From Silurus meridionalis (taxonomy: Eukaryota > Chordata > Actinopteri > Siluriformes > Siluridae), in the NCBI RefSeq assembly GCF_014805685.1, contig NC_060899.1:14164954-14228953 (forward strand): a stretch of 64,000 nucleotides of DNA, in the 5' to 3' direction. The notes under the pieces are model-generated. The model had not been told where the DNA came from and did not search any database. It worked only from the letters and a program-made list of their open reading frames with translations. Every line of letters starts with the position of its first letter. Within the stretch, counting starts at the first letter, position 1. Made by a program: the position numbers and the translations under genes. Below are positions 27,048 through 39,096 of this stretch, piece after piece.

Positions 27048-28266
27048 AGTTGGGCATTAAACCACTACAGCCATGGTGATGTTTCCTAATCAGCACCATC
27101 ATCATCATTGTCATTATCATCATCAGCAGCAGCATCAAGCTGAGCATAAAACCAATACAGCTATGGTTAATGTTTTCATCATCATCGTTGTCATCAAGCT
27201 GAACATTAAACCACTTCAGCCATGGTAGATGTTCTGCATCACCACCATCATCAACCTGAGCATCAAACCACTACATCCATGGTGAATATTTTTTATCATC
27301 ATCAACCTGAGCATTTAAAAATACAGCCATGATAAGTCTTCATCATCATCATTATTGTCATGATCATCTTCATCGTCATCAGCATCGACCTGACTATTAA
27401 ACCAATACAGCCATTGTAAGTGTTCTTCTTCATCATCATTAGATAGACTGCAGTGCATTGGAATTGTAGATACTTTCTTGGCTTGTTTTACATCGTATCT
27501 TTCTGGTCGCACTCAGTTTGTTCAGGCCAGTTAAAATTTAAATCTTTAACCATCCTGCAGGTGTCCCACAGGGTTCAGTTCTGGGCCCCTAATTATTTAT
27601 CATCTATTTATTGGCACTTGGATGTATCTTTTAGAAACATAGTATCCAATTCCGGCAACATTAAGCTCTATCTAAATTGCAGCTCTGTCCTCTAAACCTT
27701 CTGACCTCCATCTTCTCTTTCTAACTGTTTGTTTGAAGTTAAAGCTTGGTAATCGAATATTTTTCTTAAACTATACAGTAGTAAAACTGAAATAGTCCTT
27801 CTATGCACAAAAAATCAGGCTAGTATATAAATCTAAAGGCCAGTAGTTTCTCTAAGTGTATTGCCAGTTCCACTATTGTTTTTGCAGCCAGCAGCCAAGT
27901 CGCTTTAGTAACCGCTGCTTGCAGACGATTGGTCGATGCTGGCCTCGCCTATATCAGGTGGGAGTGGGTGGAGCCGGCTGTGGTCTTCAGGGATTAACCT
28001 CTTTGGGTGAGTGATTTCAAAGGTGACATTTGGAAAATGCAGATTAAAAAATAAATATTATTTCCTTTGTTCCCCGTATGTATCTCGCGTCTGTGCAGTG
28101 AGGAACTGCCCTGGTGTGTGTGTGCTGGAGTTGGACCACATGAGTGAGTTGAGCCAGCAGGGGGCAGCAGAACTGTGCAGGGAAGGACTACAGCAAATAC
28201 ACACACTCATCTTTAACTACACACCTGTTACTGCCAAAGCCATCCTGCACTTTCATAGTGAGTAGT

Positions 28267-28303
<37 letters not shown>

Positions 28304-28660
28304 ACTATATAAACTGTCAAGATATTTCTCAGTTGGATTTTCCCCATTGCTCTTTTTCCAGGTGTGTGTTTAAGGCTGAAGTGTATCATAGTGACCATGA
28401 GTTCTGCAGATTTCTTTGACGACCATGAGAGTCAAGAAACCAGGAGAATTTTTTATGAGATGGTCACCAGCCTGCAGGTCACACACCTTTTTTTTCTCGT
28501 TTTGGATCTGTGGGTGACTTAATGGTCAGATTTCTCTTATTAATTCTTCTCCTTTTCCTCTTTCTCTTCAGGCGTTGAAAAAGAGGCCTGGGTTGTCAGA
28601 CATCCTTCATGTCAGAGTGGACCAGGGTGACAATCTACCGGCTCTTAAAGAAACCAAACA

Positions 28661-28755
<95 letters not shown>

Positions 28756-28793
28756 ACACACACACACACAAACAAACAAACATAATCCTTTAA
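21215..28793 (+). CDS. fbxo41: F-box only protein 41 (FBXO41)
   Basis: Thirteen coding exons with consistent phases: 21215-21858, 23797-23992, 24073-24146, 24655-24800, 25730-25875, 26044-26127, 26341-26456, 26598-26750, 26908-27003, 27888-28006, 28099-28257, 28362-28477, 28572-28793; about 756 aa. The exon 2 start depends on an AG choice (23797 fits the frame). Order: degenerate Cys motif [10 protein letters not shown]; long coiled coil (about 135-285, [20 protein letters not shown]); Ser-rich linker; F-box about 380-420 ([20 protein letters not shown]); then leucine-rich-repeat-like region with [48 protein letters not shown] and [10 protein letters not shown]. These match FBXO41, a brain-enriched SCF substrate receptor. 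The last exon reads through a (CA)n tract, adding a His/Thr tail (713-756) beyond the usual end. EGR4 is the upstream neighbour, as in human. Confidence 0.92.
23255..23400 (+). repeat. Dispersed 'GCATCGTATTGC' repeat, partial copy in FBXO41 intron 1
   Basis: GGTAGAGCTGGATCTTTCTGG and TCCCATTGCATCGTATTGCT match the copies at 42065-42510 and 63657-64000. Both ends are truncated. Confidence 0.5.
25975..26500. repeat. Four (GT)n/(CA)n tracts in short FBXO41 introns
   Basis: (GT)n at about 25975-26039, (CA)n at 26133-26179, (GT)n at 26274-26338 and (CA)n at 26465-26498. Two of the tracts end within a few bases of the 3' splice sites of the exons starting at 26044 and 26341. Confidence 0.9.
26826..26886. 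repeat. (GT)n microsatellite upstream of FBXO41 exon 9
   Basis: About 60 bp of GT ends 22 bp before the exon at 26908. Confidence 0.9.
27001..27440 (+). repeat. Minisatellite in FBXO41 intron 9 carrying copies of an exon end plus 5' splice site
   Basis: The exon 9 terminus CACTCCAGCCATG|GTAAGT is followed by ATC/TCA triplets and then by six diverged repeats, each with a (A)CCA(C/A)T(A)CAGCCATGGT-like core. The cores end near 27076, 27166, 27226, 27282, 27331 and 27417, at spacings of roughly 50-90 bp. Between them are (ATC)n runs and 'AAGCTGAGCATTAAACC'-like linkers. The last copy ends CAGCCATTGTAAGTG, a near-consensus 5' splice site. Confidence 0.8.
27540..27840 (+). mobile_element. LINE fragment (L2-like reverse transcriptase) in FBXO41 intron 9
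   Basis: GCAGGTGTCCCACAGGGTTC encodes the RT motif [11 protein letters not shown] degraded remainder resembles the following RT segment with frameshifts. Orientation is plus; both ends are truncated. Confidence 0.55.
28655..28790 (+). repeat. Compound (CA)n microsatellite inside the last FBXO41 coding exon
   Basis: CA repeats interrupted by CATA, AAAC and CACTCA run in frame as His-Thr codons for about 40 codons, until AAACAAACAAACATAATCCTT and the stop TAA at 28791. If the reading frame and exon end are right, the repeat is translated. Confidence 0.75.
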
Positions 28794-28842
28794 GTAAGCA
28801 TCACGTTTGGGCTGTATTATACTGTAATATTTAATGTCTAAC

Positions 28843-28846
<4 letters not shown>

Positions 28847-28878
<32 letters not shown>

Positions 28879-29022
28879 CTCACATTTTAGACTGTATTCT
28901 CCATGCACAGATACATGCCTGCACCTGTATACAAACAGACACACACTCTTACACACACTTATACAAAACACACACCTCCACTGCACTTTATGCACCACAC
29001 TCACATACATTGCTATACCTAT

Positions 29023-29087
<65 letters not shown>

Positions 29088-29231
29088 TTTATTTTTCCAC
29101 GTGAAGATATGCACCCACACATAATGTAAATGAACAAACACACACACACAGATTACAATTTAATATTTTATTATCAACAGGTAAACACCTACACCTATGC
29201 ACTCATTCTGTATATAAACACTGACACACAC

Positions 29232-29311
<80 letters not shown>

Positions 29312-29376
29312 AACATTTAAAGATTTTTCTGCGTGTACAGGCAAACACCTACACCTATGCTTTCACATACAAACAC

Positions 29377-29409
<33 letters not shown>

Positions 29410-29410
29410 C
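28847..29410. repeat. (CA)n microsatellite cluster with duplicated 20-bp flank
   Basis: Four long CA tracts within 560 bp; the sequence AAACACCTACACCTATGC occurs before two of them, about 160 bp apart, which suggests tandem duplication. Confidence 0.8.
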
Positions 29411-30417
29411 ACACACACTTTGCTACACTCCTCCACTATTGTACACACACTTCCTTTACAGGCTTCTGATTTTGTATGAATGAATTTTTGCTTCCTGTTT
29501 TATTTGACTTCCTATTTTATTCATCACACACTTATATAGCGGTGCAAACTCACATTTTCTTCCACATCTGCTGTGTTTAGCACTGATGTGAGATGCTACA
29601 TGATAGACTTCGAATACAGAGAAACGCTATCCACAGCTGAATTCATACTACAGTGAGCGATCCTACATGGAATAGAAGTTCACCATGTAGACATGTATAT
29701 TGGTAAAGTGCTTTTTTCTTGATTAGATTTGACAATCAGCTTCCATTCTTCAAGTGCTTCCGTACTTCTTATAAATAAACCTGAGCGAAGTTCTAACACT
29801 ATTTTGGTGCCACCGCAAACCTGAAGATAAAATGCGGATGTGAGAAATCGTTGTGTCTGGTATAAGTGTGAAACTTTTGTAGTGTTTTCCTTTAAAAAAA
29901 AAAATAATGGCAAGATGGTTTGATAATAGTAGCACAAAGCACTTCATCTTATACCACAGCACTTTTTCAGCAATCATAACTTTTTATTAATTAGAGAACA
30001 ATATCATATTTTATCAACGACCCCTCATAATTCTCATGATACTATAAAATCACGAAGCACAAAGTCTTCTGTTGTGAGGAAATGGACCATGAAGATTCCT
30101 TCTGTAGGTATTCACACATCACAAATGTACACCTTAACAAAAATTAGACATAAGTTGTGAGCTATAACTCTTGATTCGATAACGTACCGTTAACGTAGAA
30201 CGAGTGCTTTAATTGTAATATAATATAGAACAACCAATAAACTGACACCGAAATGAGCTCTGTGGTATAAAATATTATAACGCAAAACAAATCTCAGATA
30301 CGACCGCTGTCTAAAATGTGTCCCAAATCTCACAATAAGTGCTAGCTCGAGGTTAGGTTAAGGTGTTTAATGCTGAAAGGTTTTGTGTGATATGAAATGC
30401 CAGATATTACCAAGCTG

Positions 30418-30515
30418 TAACTGCTGGGCCCCTGAGCAAGGCCCTTAACCCTTAAATGCTCACTTTAAAGGATGCAAGGATGCCGGAAATGTGATGCAAA
30501 TAAAGTATATTGTCT
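30418..30515 (+). mobile_element. tRNA-derived SINE, 3' fragment
   Basis: CTGCTGGGCCCCTGAGCAAG followed by GCCCTTAACCCTTAAATGCTC and a GCAAATAAAGT tail match the 3' half of the copy at 10515-10745. Confidence 0.6.
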
Positions 30516-31079
30516 AATGTTTCCTGAATATTGTGGTGAAACAAAGAAATAAAGGTCAGCATTTCCAACATTGTGTGTTTGTGTGTATTTTGTGTGTTGT
30601 GCGTGGTGGGCTCAAAGGTCTGTATAATGATAAATAACATTACAACATAATAGGGATACTGTGTAGTATAATTGAGCTCTTAGCTATACTGTGTCTGGAC
30701 AGTGATGCTAACACGCGCACAGTAGTGATGTGTCGTTTGCGAAAGAGCCGTTACTAAGAGTCGATTCTTTGACATCTGGCATCTGGTATTCTTGAATGCC
30801 AACCAAACGACTTTTATCTAAAATGTTATAATGTTAAGAGTTTGGTCTTTATTTGTTTGATTTGGTAGCTGCGGTTCTGTATTCAGTTGTTGATTTATAG
30901 GTTTGATTAAAATAATAAACTGTGTGAGCATACAAACAAGGCTTTTGTGTAACACTGAATATAAATTGCTAACAACACACAAACTATTCATAATTGCTAA
31001 ATTTAAAATTAATAAATTAAAGAAGGCTCAGAGTAATAATAAATGAAAAGAAAGTTGGGAGCTTCTAAGGGAGCCGAGC

Positions 31080-31735
31080 GAAAAGAGCCGAATCTTTGAA
31101 CAGAGCCGGTTCCCTAGTTCTAGCACTAAGACCCAGCGGACTCCAGTCTCTAGGCAGAAGCCGATGCGCGCTCCCGAACGGCGCGCTCGCCTCCTGCGCG
31201 CGCCTGGATGAGAGGATCTGCGCGCTCCCGTCAGCGGCCATGCTGTTGCCCGGTCACAGCGCGGCGCGCCCAGCACCTGCACGCAACGAGCATCCCATCC
31301 GTTCGTCCTCCACGAGGTCCTTCAGAAGCGGTTTAGATAAAGCCAGGAGCTCGTGTTATCGTACCAAGCTTTCACTGAAATCGGATTTGGGGATTTGGGG
31401 ATGAAATCGGACTTGTGGATTAATTCTTGGTGAGAGCGGCGGCGTACCGGATGATGGTGATGGTGATGCTGATGATGATGTGTGACCTGTTCATGGAATA
31501 AACTGCTGAAAGAATATCAGGTGCAGGTGTAGGTAGAATTATTGTGATTCCTCAGTAGATCATGTTTACGTGCAGAACGACGCCCCTCGCTCAGAGGGGG
31601 TCACGGTGGTGTCTGAACGCTCTCCGGTAAGGCGTGAGGGATCTGCGCGTTGTGAAGCCCCGGGAGCCGGTGACAATAAAAAGCGCATCGCATCGCTTTC
31701 CTCGACCAAAAAAAAAAAACGGTAACAAAAAAAAC
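31080..31735 (+). promoter_or_regulatory. DCLK2 CpG-rich promoter and 5' UTR
   Basis: CpG density rises sharply from about 31090 and stays high through the first coding exon to about 32170 (for example GAACGGCGCGCTCGCC and CAGCGCGGCGCGCCC). There is no TATA box, as expected for a CpG-island promoter. An acceptor-like ATTCCTCAG near 31548-31556 may mark a spliced 5' UTR. Short open frames on both strands are composition effects. Confidence 0.6.
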
Positions 31736-32947
31736 ATGGCTTTGAACAGAAGCATCGAGCTCGAGCACTTTGATGAACGGGACAAGGTCCGGCGCGCGAC
31801 GCGTGCCACCGGCACCGGTTCTCCGTCGGGGTCCCGGGCGAGCAGTCTGGTGCCGAGCCCCGCTCAAAGCGCCAACTGCAGCTTCTACCGGACGCGCACG
31901 CTCCGCGCGCTCAGCTCCGAGAAGCGCGCGCGCAAGGTGCGCTTCTACCGCAACGGCGACCGCTACTTTAAGGGGCTCGTGTACGCGGTGTCGAGCGACC
32001 GCTTCCGCTCCCTGGACGCGCTGCACGCCGAGCTGACGCGCGCGCTCACCGATAACCTGCACCTGCCCCAGGGCGTCCGCAACATCTACACGGCGGACGG
32101 CAGCAAGCGCGTGACGAGCCTGGACGAGCTGCTGGAAGGTGAGGACAAAAGGAGCGCGCACGGGGGAAACGTGCACGGGCCTCAACGACACCGAAAGCGC
32201 TGAAATGATTAGTGTAATTAGTTCGGATTGATTTATATCACTAATCTAACGGAAATGAATACACAATTTACACCAGTAAATTATAAATGATTACATAATA
32301 TTAATAAAAAGAATTCACACAACCACAACCCATATTACTGCAAAATTAATAAATAGTATATAATCAGGGGTTTTGGCATGCTGCATGGGTGGTACCCTAA
32401 AAAAAAAAAAAAAAAGATTCATGCCACCCCAAATGCCATTCCAAATCCGACTCAATTCTTGCTGTAATTCTGCTGAATAATAATAATTATAATAATAATA
32501 ATAATAAAATGGTACATATGTTGAATATGTACTCAGGGTTTCGCCATGCTGCATAGGTGCCAAAAATCATGCCACCCCAATGCAATTCCAAATCCGACCT
32601 ATTGCTCAATTCCTGCTTAAATTGTCTGAGACATATAAAGCTTGTGCTGGTCATTTTTATCTTCATGATCATCATCTTCATTATCATCATTCCTGCCCTT
32701 GTGTAACCTATAAAGCAATACAGCAACCTCGTCCTCTACACAATCAGGTGCTGTAACCCCTTAAGTCTAAAATCCTAGGCACGTACAGTACTATGCGACT
32801 TTAGAAGTAGCCAATGAGATCTTCAGTACGGTCACCATGGTAACCCGGCGAATTCCGTCCAACAGAGAGGGAATCCAAATTTCATTCTGCGTGAGGTTCA
32901 GCTAAGGGCAGACCAAATGTAAAACCATGGACCTGGCTAAGATTAGT

Positions 32948-32990
<43 letters not shown>

Positions 32991-33461
32991 ACCTCCCCCC
33001 CTGTTCACACCCACCCCTGGGTAATTTGCTGACAGCAGCATGTCTGGTCTGACAGTGTTGTAAACACACAGGCATGAGTGATGCTAATGCAAAACGCATT
33101 GATTTTAATCCATGAAATTGATTTGTCATTTTCCAAAGCAGATATTACTTTAAAAAAGGACTCCAGTCTGTTATCCTGCAGCTATTTGTGATACAAAGCT
33201 TAAATCTTTTTATGATTTAGCATCCACTATATTCAAGAGTATTAGAGATTCCTTTACTTCCTCTGATAAAAGTTAAGGAATGATTGTATACAAAATTACA
33301 GCCAATCATCACTATTCATTCATTTCTCATTACAACACATATTCAGTCTGTATCCTCGTTCATACATGCTTGTGTGTGTTTCTCTGTCGTCTTGCTGTGC
33401 TTTCATTTTCTCTAATCCTTTATATGCTTAGAGTTGCAGAAATCCTAAATATGACATTGTC

Positions 33462-33551
<90 letters not shown>

Positions 33552-36500
33552 CACTGTCTCTAATGCAGCAGAGTAGCACAAAATGACCCCACATACACCC
33601 TGTGGCCGGGGCGGGGGTTGCCAGTCGTTTTCAATCCCTGCTTTGCACTTTGTCTTCTTTATTGTCACACTTGAAACCCGATTCCTTCACGAACCACAAC
33701 TACCTGCTTTTTCACTGAAAAGACCGACCTGAACCAATTCCACCTTTTATAGGGGTGGCATATAATTCCCTTTCCTTATATATTCAGGTCACAGCTGTGT
33801 GAAGTGACATAGAAATAAAAAATAAAAAGTTGAATCAATTCCTTTTTTTAATCTGCCTTTATGAACAAAAGGGCAGTAATTTATGTACATGTAAATATAA
33901 TGGGCTAAGTAATAAGAATTATGTATAGAATATATTTTAAGTAATATATTCAGAATAAATGGAGGCTGGAAATTTTTATTTCTAGTGTGTTCCAGATGTT
34001 TGGTACAAACAAACAGCTGCTTCACAGGTTTTTCGAATCGTTTTTGAAGTTAGATATGCAATATTGTAAAAGACTTCTGTAGGAATAGATAACCTTTAGA
34101 CTGAAATTTGCAACATATATTTGGAGCCATCCACAGAGCACGTATCCAAAGTGATTGATTTTGACATTAAGTGCCTTGAATAGCATTTAGATCAATACCA
34201 GGGAATACATTTACGTAGCAGTAGGATTCTCCTACAAGAAAAGGAAACCAATCCATACAGAAACCACAGCTGTTGTACAAATATACAATCAGTTCAACCT
34301 TTTATTGGAATATAAATATATTTAATCTTTTATATTTTATTCCCAAGCCTGGTCCAGTCCATTAAAGAAATGTTTAATGCGTGAACTTCATTGAAAAAAC
34401 GTCTCCTTTCATTTGAGCTCCATTCAGATTTCATTGAATCTTCATTCTTTCATTTTTGAGTTGACTTTCATTTGACATTCATTCGATTTTTATTAACCAT
34501 TTATTCGATTTTCATTCTACCTTTATTTGACTTTTATTTAAATGAGTTTGACTTTAATTCGGCATTCATTTAATGTCCATTAAAGGTTCTATTCAGCATT
34601 TATTACATTTCATACATTTACATGAGTCCATTTTATTGGATAATCAGCACATGTTCATTTGACCTTCCTGAGTTCCTTTTGACTTTTTTAAGTTATTCTG
34701 TGACTTAATTATCATTTGACTTTGGTTCAGTTTTCATTTGACTTTTATTTTATTCATGTTCCATTTATCAATTGACTGACTTTCATTTGGCTTTCATTTG
34801 ATCTCCATGACTTTCATTAGACTTTTTTTGGTTATTACCTGGACTCCTATTTGACTTCTATTCAACTTTTGTATAACCTTCAAATAACCTTTTTTTTTTT
34901 TTTTACTTTTCATCAGATGTTCATTTGACTGTTATTAATAGTCCATTAAAAAGACTTTCATTCTATTTTCACTTTGACCTTCCATTTGACTTGAATATTC
35001 AGTGGACTTCTATTTAATAAAATTACTTATTACAATTTTTGTTTTGTTTTTTGATGTGTGTTTAAGAGTGTGTGAAAAGCTTTTTGGAAAGTTAATTTAA
35101 CAGTGTTATATAATATACATTTTTTAAATGTTCTCGCCCGCAGGTGAGAGCTACGTCTGTGCATCGAACGAGCCCTACAGGAAAGTAGACTACACTAAGA
35201 ACGTGAATCCTAACTGGGGCTCTCGGCTGGCTGGAACAGGATCAGTAGCTGGGGTGGTCCGTCAGGGTACAAGCGGGGGCCAGCGGGGCCCCGGGGAAGG
35301 TAAAGAAAGTAAAGACTTTATCAAACCTAAGCTGGTGACGGTGATCCGGAGCGGTGTGAAGCCACGCAAGGCGGTTCGAGTGCTGTTGAACAAAAAGACA
35401 GCTCACTCTTTCGAGCAGGTGCTGGCTGACATCACAGAGGCCATTAAGCTCGACTCTGGAGCCGTGAAGAAGCTGTACACGCTAGATGGCAAGCAGGTGG
35501 GTAGGAATTTCCATGTGACGTGACGCGTACGAATGTGCACAGGATATGAATCCGCTTAGGCTTTGTGCTCGTGTGAGACGTACAGTGATGCAACCGCCAT
35601 TAAAAGTCCACACTCTTGAGAGGAATGTGTGATACTACAGTATTTTTAATACTAAGCGATGCAGGAGACTATTTGTTTAGTTAAAACTGTCTGCAAAGAT
35701 GGCAGTTCTCTGCAGATAGCTGGGAGTGGTAGCTCTGGGGTTAAGGTACTGGGTTACTGATCAAAAGGTTGGGGGTTTTAGCCCTGGTATCGCCAAACTG
35801 CCACTCTTGGGCCCTTCAGCAAGGCTTTTAACCCTCTGTGCTGTATCATGGATGACCCTGTGCTCTGACCTGACCTTCTGAACAAGCTGGACAATATCTG
35901 TAAAAAAATGTCACTGTGTTGTAATGTATATGTGACAAATAAAGACTGAAGGGGAGTTTCTGACGCTTCATGATGACTATAATTTTGGATTGTAGGCTTT
36001 TTGCATGGAAAGAAATTGGCAAATTGTTTTCTTGTTTTTGTTAAGTGGCATTACAGTAATAGTAATATAATAGTAATGTTTTCTGTTGTCACAAAAAAAT
36101 CAGTGGCTGGTCCTTTTGAGTCACATGGCATCTTCCAGGGAATGTAGACAGTTTCTGGCCAGACCCTAAACCAGAAATTTGAATTTTATTGCTGTCGATA
36201 TGAAAACCTGAATGCTTTTAGAAGATTGGAGGAAACTGGAGAGCTGTATAAATAAATTGTAATGGTTGTGGAGAGAACATGGAGAAACAGGATGCCCCAG
36301 GGTAACGAATGAAGCTTGGACCCTGGAGACTCCCCCCCCCCCAACCCCCGAAGCAGCTCACTGTACCACATTGTCACCCCTATTCAACACGAAATGGAAT
36401 TAATAATTCAAGTCACTTGGCTTCAGTCTCAGCAGCCTACATTGTGATTAATGCCATTTCTGAGCACACCAACAATACTGGCCCTCATCCTACACACCAA

Positions 36501-36687
36501 GGGGTCTAGTTAGACCCTGAGTGTGCATATAGCACTGTAGCGACGGTTGTTTAATTTAACATGCTCAATCAGTTTGAACAATGAGGTGGAAGAATGTAGA
36601 AAATTTCCCTACGTTCTTCATCAGCGTGACACTTGCTGTCCTCAGTATACACTAATAATCAATATGGTAAGAGCATAAGCTTACTAA

Positions 36688-36749
<62 letters not shown>

Positions 36750-36887
36750 CAGGGGAGGTGGGGATGCAGGAGAAGCCCAGTTTGGCTCTGGCTGCTGGCC
36801 AGTTGCTATGGTAACCATTCTCCGCTCCTCTTGGGTGAACTCCCATGAATGGCTCAGCAGAGACAGAAAGCACACAAGTTGGTGCCG

Positions 36888-36941
<54 letters not shown>

Positions 36942-37100
36942 TTGAGGAGAAGGCTAAGGCTCATTTGTATGCCACACATTTTTTTACTGCAGAGAAGGAG
37001 GGGATTCCTTGAAAGACTTAAAGGGAAAGGTGGGTCCCCATAAACCAAGATGATTGTTATTTGGGGAAAAAGTCCTGATAAACCACACATACCAGTATAG

Positions 37101-37159
<59 letters not shown>

Positions 37160-37270
37160 AGGAGAAGGCCAGGGCTCATTTGTATTCCAAACACTTTTTT
37201 TTTTTTTTTTACAGCAGGGAAGGAGGGGATTCCTTAAAAGACTTATTTGTTCTTTGGCGAGACGGAAGTG

Positions 37271-37327
<57 letters not shown>

Positions 37328-38829
37328 ACGTGTCTGTGGGTGTGGGTGGGTTGTTCTATACCTTTCTGTGCCTTTCAAACTAAATCTGCTGGTTTCTTAT
37401 TGCAACTGCATCTGCCTCAATGGAGTCTCACTGTCGAACTACACACTGTGTATAAGAAAGAAACCCGAACTGGAATCGGGAGAGTGATTTACCATTTTGT
37501 GTTAAGATTGTGTAGAAAAAGGGAGCGAAATTCAATTGTTGTGATGTTCTTGCTAGATCATAATACTAAATAGTTCACACCGAGCTGCTCACAAGTCACA
37601 ATTCAGTCACACCTCAGAGTGGAAGCTGAAATCTGTAATGTAATTAAGGGGTAATGGTCAGGGATACTGGTCTGTTTGTAAAAAACTTTTTTAGTGTATG
37701 ATGATATGTTTAATATTAGAGACGAATTTGAACTGACCTTCTGTGCCTCTAGCTGACGAACCTGCAGGACTTTTTCGGTGATGATGACGTGTTTATTGCA
37801 TGTGGTCTTGAGAAGTTCCGCTATGCCCAGGACGATGCTGCAATCGGACACGCGGGGAAAGCATCGGCCACCGCATTTGTTAACGGTAAGACGTTGGGGT
37901 ATATACAAACATGCAAAATCTATGTTAAGTTCAAAACCAAGAACTGGCCAAAATAGTAATGTATGTGTAATTGGCTGATTTTCTTTTGTTATTTCATTTA
38001 TTTATTTATTTTTATATCGCCTTCTGTGGTCATAGTTTGCTCAACAAATCAGCAAGACTTATTGCTCCTAAACCAACCACTTATAATATACCAAAACCCA
38101 TGCAACTAATATGTTTACTTCATCAGAAATCTTTGAGTTTTTGTTGCTAATCATTCAGAATAGACAGCCCAGAGTTCATAGTTTTGTTTGTTCTGTCTCT
38201 GCTTTAGAGTGTAAGATGAAATCATCAAAGTCATCAGCTCCTATTAAGTACGCTGTCCCGAGAAGCTCCGGCATTTTCAGGTCCAAGTCACCCCTGTTAG
38301 GTAAACATGAAACGTTCACAGAGATTGGACATTTTGAATTTATTTTGTGCCCATTCCCCTGATGGATGACCAGCTTGTCTTCTTTCTTTATTTCCAGCCA
38401 ATGAAGTGCCGAGAAGTGAGAGCCCGACTGCGAGGTCATCGAAGTCGCCAACGAGCCCAGCAAGTCCATGCAGTCAGAAAGTATGTCAAATATAACTCTA
38501 TGAAGGCTTCTGAAGTGTTTGGGAAATCTTCAAAACATATACATTGTTGTATATGCAAATACACAAAAATGGGTTAAATAGCATTCATGTGAATGGTTAT
38601 GATCCAGTTCTCATGATACACTTCATATCATATCTGTTTCATTTCATCACGTAATGTCAGCTTTTACTTATTATTTTTACTTCCTGCTTAATGCCACGCC
38701 CACATCCACTTTTTAGTGGAGAGAAGCTTCACTGTTTATATAGTTCATTACATATGAGGATGTCTCAAGCTTTGAGATCAATTCTCATCAATCACAAATC
38801 AAGCCTATGCTATTCGTTTACAGTTTTGC

Positions 38830-38914
<85 letters not shown>

Positions 38915-39065
38915 TTGATTGAAGCTTTCTCTGTCTGTGCTTTGCAGATCTCTTCCCGTCATGTATCTCCCTCCCCTCCCCCCTCCGGAGAACTAAATGG
39001 AGAAGAAGACTTGAGCCTAGAAGGTAAATCTTTCTCTTCCTCCCTCTCCCTCCCTCTCTCTTTTG

Positions 39066-39096
<31 letters not shown>

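Larger units (their letters stand above)
28794..31080. other. FBXO41 3' UTR and FBXO41-DCLK2 intergenic region
   Basis: No gene is seen. (CA)n tracts lie at about 28847-28876, 29024-29081, 29223-29308 and 29379-29408, with the motif 'GTAAACACCTACACCTATGC' near 29181 repeated as 'GCAAACACCTACACCTATGC' near 29341, a small tandem duplication. A 3' SINE fragment lies at 30418-30500. Confidence 0.6.
32139..35143 (+). other. DCLK2 intron 1
   Basis: Three kb without exons. A short tandem duplication lies at about 32365-32465 and 32530-32600 (TTTTGGCATGCTGCATGGGTG versus TTTCGCCATGCTGCATAGGTG, with ATTCCAAATCCGAC shared). Also present are (CA)n at 32949-32987, (CT)n at 33464-33544 and a degenerate CATTTGACTTT array at about 34380-35000. 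Confidence 0.6.

Noticed and set aside
25975..29410. CRISPR-like regular repeats
   Set aside because: These are dinucleotide microsatellites in a eukaryotic gene, without conserved direct repeats and unique spacers.
31096..31404. 102-residue plus-strand frame upstream of DCLK2
   Set aside because: Lies in the CpG island before the DCLK2 start, with Ala/Arg/Pro composition typical of GC-rich non-coding DNA.
31601..32191. 196-residue minus-strand frame opposite DCLK2 exon 1
   Set aside because: Antisense shadow in a GC-rich exon; the plus strand has the conserved doublecortin domain.
36854..37378. 174-residue minus-strand frame rich in His-Thr
   Set aside because: It is produced by the four GT tracts of the tandem duplication; no splice or coding context.
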